Origin: Caryophanales bacterium
GTDB lineage: Bacteria > Bacillota > Bacilli > Bacillales > Amphibacillaceae
DNA length: 64,000 nt
NCBI GenBank assembly: GCA_026168805.1
Contig: JAPFDS010000010.1
Span: forward strand, 1-64,000
Reading direction: 5' to 3'
Position 1 is the stretch's first letter; every line of letters starts with the position of its first letter. The notes below the pieces were generated by a model that had not been told where the DNA came from, did no database searches, and saw only the letters and a program-made list of their open reading frames with translations. The translations under genes and the position numbers were made by a program. This document shows positions 58,169-64,000 of this stretch, in pieces.

Positions 58169-60514
58169 ATGTTAGAAAATAAAACAACGTGGCAGTTTGC
58201 AGAAGATGTGCGGGCGGAACAGCCGTACACCATACAAGGGAAACAATTGTCACATATAACCACACAATTATTTATGCAACGCGGAATTACAACGGAAAAT
58301 GAAATAGAAGCGTTTGTGCATCCAACTTTAGAAGAACTTGGACATGCATCTCTCTTGTCAATGATGGACAAAGCTGTGGAGCGAGTCCACGATGCTATTG
58401 CTCATGAAGAACATATTTTAATTTATGGGGATTATGATGCAGATGGCGTCACGTCAACAGCTGTCTTAATGAAAGCTTTGGAACAAGTAGGCGCTCACTG
58501 TTCGTATTATATTCCAAACCGATTTACAGAAGGGTATGGTCCAAATAAAGCAGCTTTTCAGCGAGCCATTGATGATGGAGTAAAACTGATTATTACTGTC
58601 GACTGTGGCATTAATGCAGTGGACGAAACGGCTCTAGCACAAGAGCAGGGAGTCGATGTGATTATTACCGATCACCATGATGTACAAGATGTTCTACCTG
58701 AAGCATGTGCGATTATTCATCCACAACTTTCAGACGAATATACGTTTAAAGGACTTGCAGGTGTGGGCGTTGCCTTCCAATTTGCCACAGAAATCTTACA
58801 GGATTTTCCAATGGAACTACTCGATTTTGTTGCGATTGGTACGATTGCTGATTTAGTCCCGTTACATAAGGACAATCGAATTCTCGTATATCATGGATTG
58901 AAGCAGTTGAATCGGACAACTCATACAGGGTTACAAATGCTCATACAAGTCTGCCAGATAGACGGTGATATTGATGAACAGGATGTGGGTTTTTCACTAG
59001 GCCCCCGGTTAAATGCTGTTGGTCGCCTGCAAGATGCTCGTTTAGCTGTTGAATTATTGCTAACAGCTGACCGCGAAGAAGCGGAGCGAATAGCAGAAGA
59101 AATTGAACAATTAAACAATGAACGAAAACAAATCGTTGATACGATCTTACAAGAAGCGATTGAGCTGATTCCGAATGAAGAGCATGACGTAATATTTGTT
59201 GCAAAAGAATGTTGGAATGAGGGCGTGCTAGGTATTGTAGCTTCTCATTTAGTGAGAAAATATGAACGACCAGCAATTGTATTAGCCATTCATGAAGATA
59301 GAGGGATTATGAAAGGCTCTGCTCGAAGTATTCCAGCGTTTCACATATTTAATTATTGCATGGAAATCAAGGATTTATTCCAAGGTTTTGGTGGACATTC
59401 CCAAGCAGCAGGTATGACGATTGCGCTAGAACATGCAGAAGAAGTACAAGACAAACTAAATACGTCCTTTAGAGAAAACGTCCAACCGGAAGACATGAAA
59501 CTTGTGACAGATGTTCATTCGACGATTGAAATGGATGACATTAGTGAACAAGTCATTGATGAAATAAATATGCTCGCTCCCTTTGGCATGGGAAATCCTA
59601 AGCCATTATTCCATATTGAACAAATTCCGACAGACGTGCGTCAAATAGGTGCGATGAAAAATCATTTGAAAATGCAAATGGCTCAAAATGGAATCACGCT
59701 CGATCTCATTGCATTTCAAATGGGTTCTTTGTATTGGAAGATCAGCCAAAAAGTACCGGTATCGATTGTTGGAGAACTTGGCATAAATGAATGGAACGGG
59801 AATCGGAAATTACAAATCCGTGTGGAAGATCTAAAAATATCCGAATGGCAATTATTTGATTTCAGAGGAAAACAATTATCCAGAATCGAACAAACATTTG
59901 ATCCAAACCGCACAGAAGTATTTTTGTATCAAGATACGACGAATGATCTACAAGTACCAACACATGGATATGTAGCAACGTATGCAGGACTTAAAGAGGC
60001 AGACATTCAGTCATGTGATGCACTTTATATTATGGACTTGCCTGGATCAGAAGCGGAACTCGCTTCCATTGTAAGAAACCTTCAACCGAACAATGTGTAC
60101 ATGTGCGCACGAATTGAAAACAGCACGTATTTTTCAACATATACATCGCGAGAAGATTTTAAATGGGTGTATGGATTATTAATGAAAAATAGTCCTGTCG
60201 AATTAAAAAAGATTGGCAGTGCCATCATGGGACGAAAAAAGTGGTCACAAGAACGAATGGAATTTATATTTAACGTGTTTTTAGAGCTTGAATTTGTTAC
60301 TATAAGTAATGGGATGATTTCTGTTCAAAAACAACCAACAAATCGTGATTTAACGGAATCAACCACTTTTGCGAATCGTATTAAAAAAGAAAATATCGAA
60401 CGTACATTTTATTACTCCAGTTATGCAGAATTACGTTCATGGTTCTCATCTTTGTTAAAAAGAGATGACCGAGTCGAGGGGGAAGCTACAAATGAATTTG
60501 AAAGAACATGTTAA
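58169..60514 (+). CDS. recJ: Single-stranded-DNA-specific exonuclease RecJ
   Basis: A 781-residue 5'-3' exonuclease used in recombination and repair. The DHH phosphoesterase motifs are visible: [13 protein letters not shown] (motif I), [19 protein letters not shown] (motif III), and DHHA1 with [11 protein letters not shown]. The C-terminal OB and RecJ-specific domains follow. ATG at 58169 follows AAAGGTGAT. Its end overlaps the start of apt by 23 bases. Confidence 0.97.
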   Translation: MLENKTTWQFAEDVRAEQPYTIQGKQLSHITTQLFMQRGITTENEIEAFVHPTLEELGHASLLSMMDKAVERVHDAIAHEEHILIYGDYDADGVTSTAVLMKALEQVGAHCSYYIPNRFTEGYGPNKAAFQRAIDDGVKLIITVDCGINAVDETALAQEQGVDVIITDHHDVQDVLPEACAIIHPQLSDEYTFKGLAGVGVAFQFATEILQDFPMELLDFVAIGTIADLVPLHKDNRILVYHGLKQLNRTTHTGLQMLIQVCQIDGDIDEQDVGFSLGPRLNAVGRLQDARLAVELLLTADREEAERIAEEIEQLNNERKQIVDTILQEAIELIPNEEHDVIFVAKECWNEGVLGIVASHLVRKYERPAIVLAIHEDRGIMKGSARSIPAFHIFNYCMEIKDLFQGFGGHSQAAGMTIALEHAEEVQDKLNTSFRENVQPEDMKLVTDVHSTIEMDDISEQVIDEINMLAPFGMGNPKPLFHIEQIPTDVRQIGAMKNHLKMQMAQNGITLDLIAFQMGSLYWKISQKVPVSIVGELGINEWNGNRKLQIRVEDLKISEWQLFDFRGKQLSRIEQTFDPNRTEVFLYQDTTNDLQVPTHGYVATYAGLKEADIQSCDALYIMDLPGSEAELASIVRNLQPNNVYMCARIENSTYFSTYTSREDFKWVYGLLMKNSPVELKKIGSAIMGRKKWSQERMEFIFNVFLELEFVTISNGMISVQKQPTNRDLTESTTFANRIKKENIERTFYYSSYAELRSWFSSLLKRDDRVEGEATNEFERTC

Positions 60515-61007
60515 AATTGTTCAAAATTGGCCTAAAGAAGGAATAGAATTTAAAGATATTACACCACTGATGAATGATGGTGCAGCATTTAAAGAGTCTG
60601 TCGATCAAATTGTTGAATATGCAAAGGAAAAGGAAATTGACGTTATCGTTGGCCCTGAAGCAAGAGGCTTTATTATCGGATGTCCGGTTGCATATGCACT
60701 AGAGACAGGGTTTGTTCCAGTTCGAAAAGAAGGAAAGTTACCTAGAGACGTGATTAAAGTGGATTACGGCCTTGAATACGGAGAAAATGTTTTAACGATT
60801 CATAAAGATGCTGTCAAGCCAGGTCAACGCGTACTCATCACCGATGATTTATTAGCGACAGGTGGTACGATTGAAGCAACGATTAAACTTGTAGAACAAT
60901 TAGGCGGAGTCATTGTAGGTTGCGCCTTTTTAATTGAACTCGCGTATTTAAAAGGTCTTGAAAAATTAGATGGTTACGATGTACTTACATTAATGCGTTA
61001 CGAATAA
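60492..61007 (+). CDS. apt: Adenine phosphoribosyltransferase
   Basis: A 171-residue purine salvage enzyme making AMP from adenine and PRPP. The PRPP loop [16 protein letters not shown] and [14 protein letters not shown] are conserved. The ATG at 60492, after GAGGGGGAAG, lies within the end of recJ, so translation is coupled. An ATG further upstream (60465) has no proper ribosome binding site. Confidence 0.97.
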   Translation: MNLKEHVKIVQNWPKEGIEFKDITPLMNDGAAFKESVDQIVEYAKEKEIDVIVGPEARGFIIGCPVAYALETGFVPVRKEGKLPRDVIKVDYGLEYGENVLTIHKDAVKPGQRVLITDDLLATGGTIEATIKLVEQLGGVIVGCAFLIELAYLKGLEKLDGYDVLTLMRYE

Positions 61008-61032
61008 TACCGAAGGACTAAGGGACAAAAGC

Positions 61033-61064
61033 GTCTGACAAAATATATTTTGTCAGACCTTTTT
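61033..61064 (+). terminator. Intrinsic terminator after apt
   Basis: A perfect palindrome, GTCTGACAAAAT paired with ATTTTGTCAGAC, then CCTTTTT. relA is therefore likely to have its own promoter downstream. Confidence 0.88.
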
Positions 61065-61169
61065 CCTATCTATCTTCGGCTAATCGGTGTATGCTATACT
61101 ATAACTCAAAAAAGAGATTATAGAAATTACATTCTAATAATGTTTACAACAATGATAAAAGGTGATTAT

Positions 61170-63377
61170 ATGGCAAATGGGGAAGTAGTAACAATTGAGC
61201 AAGTATTAAAAATGGCAAAAGAATACTTAGACGAAGAAGATGTTGCCTTTATTGAACGTGCTTATTTTTTCGCCGAAAAAGCACATGAAGGACAGTTTCG
61301 CAAGTCTGGTGAACCATATATTATTCATCCAGTCCAAGTAGCAAGTATTTTAGTAGAATTAACAATGGACCCTGTGACAGTAGCTGGTGGATTCTTACAT
61401 GATGTCGTAGAAGATACGGACATTACATTAGACGAAATCAAAGAAAACTTCAACGACGAAGTAGCTATGCTCGTCGACGGGGTAACGAAACTTGAAAAAA
61501 TTAAATTTAAATCAAAAGGTGCGTTACAAGCAGAAAATCACCGAAAAATGTTTGTTGCAATGGCTAAAGATATTCGCGTAATATTGATTAAACTTGCGGA
61601 CCGTTTGCACAATATGCGAACCTTAAAGCATATGCCTCCTGAAAAACAACGCCGTACTTCAAAAGAAACGTTAGAAATTTTTGCTCCACTTGCACATCGT
61701 CTTGGGATTTCAACCATTAAATGGGAACTAGAGGATACTGCACTGCGCTATTTAAATCCACAACAATATTACCGTATTGTCCAGCAAATGAAACAGAAGA
61801 GAAACGAACGGGAGCAATATATCGAATCCGTCATTGATCTCGTGTTAAAACAATTAGAAGAGGTTCATATTTCAGCGGACATCTCCGGTCGTCCGAAACA
61901 TTTATATAGTATTTATCAAAAGATGAATCAACAAGATATTGAATTTGATGAAATCTATGATTTACAAGCCGTTCGAATCATTGTGAATAGTATTAAAGAT
62001 TGTTATGCAGTTCTCGGGATTATTCACACGAATTGGAAACCTATGCCGGGACGTTTTAAAGATTATATTGCGATGCCTAAACCGAATTTATATCAATCTT
62101 TACATACAACTGTTTTAGGTCCTCAAGGGTCCCCTTTAGAAGTGCAAATACGAACAAAAGAAATGCATTCCATCGCTGAATATGGAATTGCTGCGCATTG
62201 GGCGTATAAAGAGGGGAAAAATCTTCAATCAAATAAAAAGTCTTTTGAAGAGAAATTAACATGGTTCCGCGAAATATTAGACTGGCAAAATGAAACAAAT
62301 GACGCTGAAGAATTTGTCGAATCCCTTAAAATGGACTTTTTCTCTGACATGGTTTATGTTTTCACACCTAAAGGTGACGTCATTGAGCTTGCTTCAGGTT
62401 CCATTCCAATTGATTTTGCATACCGGATTCATACGGAAATAGGCAACCAAACGATTGGAGCCAGAATTAACGGAAAAATGGAACCACTCGACTACACCTT
62501 GAAAAATGGTGATATTGTAGAGGTGATTACGTCCAAACATTCGTATGGACCATCTCAAGATTGGCTAAACATCACGCAAACGTCACAAGCGAAAAGTAAA
62601 ATTAAACAGTTCTTTAAGAGACAACGTAAAGAAGAAAATGTGACGAAAGGAAAAGAGCTCGTCGAGAGAGAAATTGATGATTTAGGTGTTTCCATTCCTG
62701 ATGCCCTTACACAAGAAAATATAGATCGTGTAGTAGAGAAGTTTAATTTTAATACAGAAGAAGATATGTACGCTGCCGTAGGATATCAAGGGATTACTGC
62801 TGCTCAAATAGCGACTCGATTAACAGAAAACATTCGTAAACAAAAAGAAAAAGAACAAGCATTATCTGAAACGATTGATGATGTACAACATGAATCACAT
62901 GATCGACCAAAAGATGATTCTAGACATGACTCTGGTATTCGGATTGACGGTATTGATAATGTGCTTATTCGTCTATCAAAATGTTGTAATCCAGTTCCTG
63001 GTGACGCGATTGTTGGATATATTACAAAAGGTCGAGGTGTATCCGTCCATCGAGCGGATTGTCCAAATATGCAATCCGATGAAGCAAAAAGTCGTCAGCT
63101 AGAAGTACACTGGAAATCAGAACGTCGAGAGAATAAGCAATATTTATTAGACTTGGAAATTTCCGGTTTTGATCGTAATGGATTATTAAATGAAATCTTA
63201 CAAACGTTGACAGAGATGAAAACGAGTATCAATCAAGTCAACGGTCGTTCAGATCGAAATAATATGGCAATTATTCAAATTACGGTATTTATTTACAATA
63301 CTGGACATTTACAAAAAATAGTGGACCGTCTGAAGCAAATTAAAGATGTATATACAGTGAAACGGGTCATTCAATAG
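61170..63377 (+). CDS. relA: Bifunctional (p)ppGpp synthetase/hydrolase RelA (Rel)
   Basis: A 735-residue long RSH enzyme that makes (p)ppGpp on starved ribosomes and degrades it. The HD hydrolase domain has HDVVED at residues 77-82, so hydrolysis is intact; the synthetase domain (with GRPKHLYSIYQKM), TGS domain (VYVFTPKGDVIELASGS), zinc-finger region (CCNPVPGDAIVGYITKG) and C-terminal ACT domain follow. The ATG at 61170 after AAAGGTGAT gives B. subtilis length (734); the frame upstream to 61050 contains the apt terminator. Its stop TAG is inside a sequence repeated 239 bases downstream. Confidence 0.97.
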   Translation: MANGEVVTIEQVLKMAKEYLDEEDVAFIERAYFFAEKAHEGQFRKSGEPYIIHPVQVASILVELTMDPVTVAGGFLHDVVEDTDITLDEIKENFNDEVAMLVDGVTKLEKIKFKSKGALQAENHRKMFVAMAKDIRVILIKLADRLHNMRTLKHMPPEKQRRTSKETLEIFAPLAHRLGISTIKWELEDTALRYLNPQQYYRIVQQMKQKRNEREQYIESVIDLVLKQLEEVHISADISGRPKHLYSIYQKMNQQDIEFDEIYDLQAVRIIVNSIKDCYAVLGIIHTNWKPMPGRFKDYIAMPKPNLYQSLHTTVLGPQGSPLEVQIRTKEMHSIAEYGIAAHWAYKEGKNLQSNKKSFEEKLTWFREILDWQNETNDAEEFVESLKMDFFSDMVYVFTPKGDVIELASGSIPIDFAYRIHTEIGNQTIGARINGKMEPLDYTLKNGDIVEVITSKHSYGPSQDWLNITQTSQAKSKIKQFFKRQRKEENVTKGKELVEREIDDLGVSIPDALTQENIDRVVEKFNFNTEEDMYAAVGYQGITAAQIATRLTENIRKQKEKEQALSETIDDVQHESHDRPKDDSRHDSGIRIDGIDNVLIRLSKCCNPVPGDAIVGYITKGRGVSVHRADCPNMQSDEAKSRQLEVHWKSERRENKQYLLDLEISGFDRNGLLNEILQTLTEMKTSINQVNGRSDRNNMAIIQITVFIYNTGHLQKIVDRLKQIKDVYTVKRVIQ

Positions 63378-63382
63378 GAAAG
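63367..63382 (+). repeat. Left flanking direct repeat of the relA-dtd element
   Basis: TCATTCAATAGGAAAG, covering the last codons and stop of relA. An identical copy lies at 63606-63621. The outer bases overlap the element's terminal repeats, so the duplicated target proper is 13-16 bases. Confidence 0.9.
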
Positions 63383-63607
63383 AGGTTGGGACAAATCAAA
63401 GCTATATCTCCCAAAAAACGAAAAGTATTCTAAATTAGCGTAGGAAATATACGGAGACTCCCGCGGGAGCAGAGGCATAGGCGATAGCCTGCGGAGGCTT
63501 GCCAGCCGCCCGCAGGAAAGCGAAGTATATTTCCGAAGCGGGTAATATCACTTGTTAAATTAGAATGTTCGTATTTGAGTTAACTTTAAATCTTTTGTCT
63601 CAACCTC
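63382..63607. mobile_element. MITE-like intergenic repeat between relA and dtd
   Basis: A 226-base non-coding element. Its ends form inverted repeats: GAGGTTGGGACAAA (63382-63395) with TTTGTCTCAACCTC (63594-63607, one G-T pair). Inside, GGAAATATAC (63443) pairs with GTATATTTCC (63525), and a GC-rich core (GGAGACTCCCGCGGGAGC, then GGCTTGCCAGCCGCCCGC) stands out from the AT-rich surroundings. This core matches an intergenic repeat that I recall from Bacillaceae genomes. It is flanked by the direct repeat TCATTCAATAGGAAAG (63367-63382 and 63606-63621), as if inserted with target duplication. Confidence 0.7.
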
Positions 63608-63621
63608 ATTCAATAGGAAAG
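63606..63621 (+). repeat. Right flanking direct repeat of the relA-dtd element
   Basis: The second copy of TCATTCAATAGGAAAG. Its AGGAAAG end forms part of the dtd ribosome binding site (AAAGGGTGA). Confidence 0.9.
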
Positions 63622-63633
63622 GGTGAAGCGTTC

Positions 63634-64000
63634 GTGCGTGTTGTTTTACAACGTGTGAAAGAAGGACAAGTTTCAGTTGATGCCGAAGTAGTCGGAAAAA
63701 TTAAGCAAGGGTATGTGTTACTCGTTGGAATTACCCACGAAGATACAGAAGAAGACGTCACATACATAGCAAACAAAGTAGCGAATTTGCGTTTGTTTGA
63801 AGATGACGATGGGAAAATGAATATTTCCGTACGTGATATTGAAGGAGAAATTTTATCGATTTCACAATTCACGTTGTTTGCGGATACGAGAAAAGGGAGA
63901 CGTCCTAGTTTCACAAAAGCAGCAAAACCAGCATATGCCAAAGAATTATATGAACAGTTTAATGAGCGTTTAAGAGAATATGGTTTGCACGTGGAAACCG
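63634..64000 (+). CDS. dtd: D-aminoacyl-tRNA deacylase (5' part, cut by the window end)
   Basis: The first 122 residues of a protein that is about 146 long in the family. Dtd frees tRNAs wrongly charged with D-amino acids. The N-terminus [15 protein letters not shown] and the cross-subunit active-site motif SQFTLFADT (residues 77-85) are present. The start is GTG at 63634, seven bases after AAAGGGTGA. It follows relA as in B. subtilis, with the repeat element between. Confidence 0.95.
   Translation, partial: MRVVLQRVKEGQVSVDAEVVGKIKQGYVLLVGITHEDTEEDVTYIANKVANLRLFEDDDGKMNISVRDIEGEILSISQFTLFADTRKGRRPSFTKAAKPAYAKELYEQFNERLREYGLHVET

Noticed and set aside
63606..63941. 111-codon minus-strand frame opposite dtd
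   Set aside because: It is a shadow of dtd, which has a good start and its conserved motifs.

Overview
The window is a chromosomal backbone segment of an endospore-forming Firmicute of the family Bacillaceae. The base composition is AT-rich, ribosome binding sites are strong (AGGAGG type), GTG and TTG starts are frequent, and almost every gene has a Bacillus subtilis counterpart in nearly the same order. Sporulation genes (gerM, spoVID, ysxE, spoIIB, spoIVFA/FB, spo0B, safA, a coxA-like gene, spoVB) are spread throughout. Many proteins are acidic, with Glu/Asp-rich linkers and tails in SpoVID, MreC and Tig. This would fit a moderately halophilic or alkaliphilic member (Oceanobacillus/Virgibacillus-like), but that is inference. 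I see no rRNA, CRISPR array, prophage or transposase.

Layout. 1-4200: MarR regulator, gerM, rph, rdgB, ysnB, then a tRNA-Gly/tRNA-Arg pair. 4450-6033 (minus): panC with a cyclase-family hydrolase. 6255-12184 is an accessory block: an unknown membrane protein, a TAXI-type TRAP transporter operon (binding protein, DUF1850 protein, fused permease) behind a promoter and a cre-like site, and an M20-family amidohydrolase. 12338-19544: ysoA, tig, clpX, lonA, engB (quality control and ribosome assembly). 19590-26321: a minus-strand membrane protein and an Opp/Dpp-type peptide ABC transporter with CodY-like boxes; in B. subtilis the heme operon hemAXCDBL sits at this point. 26550-31885: spoVID, ysxE and valS with a T-box leader. 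31930-39046: an ATP-grasp ligase, spoIIB, radC, mreBCD, minCD. 39166-46491: spoIVFA/FB, the L21 leader with rplU-prp-rpmA, spo0B-obg, pheB-pheA, safA. 46618-52965: nadE, coxA-like, yebC, ruvAB, queA-tgt-yajC. 53027-64000: yrzE-like and spoVB (minus), comN, secDF, yrvD, recJ, apt, relA, a MITE-like repeat, and the start of dtd (cut by the window end).

Functional themes: cell shape and septum placement (Mre, Min), the SpoIVF signalling protease, coat assembly (SpoVID, SafA, YsxE), recombination and tRNA queuosine modification (Ruv, QueA, Tgt), secretion (SecDF, YajC), and purine salvage with the stringent response (Apt, RelA). Compared with B. subtilis, several locus members are missing here: racE/gerE, lonB, the hem operon, folC-comC, maf and bofC.

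The most unusual object is the solute-binding protein at 22670-24328. Its sequence order is circularly permuted relative to the SBP_bac_5 family: the normal C-terminal third comes first, directly after the lipoprotein signal, and the protein ends where that third would normally begin. A second notable object is a 226-bp imperfect inverted-repeat element between relA and dtd. It is flanked by 13-16 bp direct repeats that duplicate the relA stop codon and the dtd ribosome binding site.
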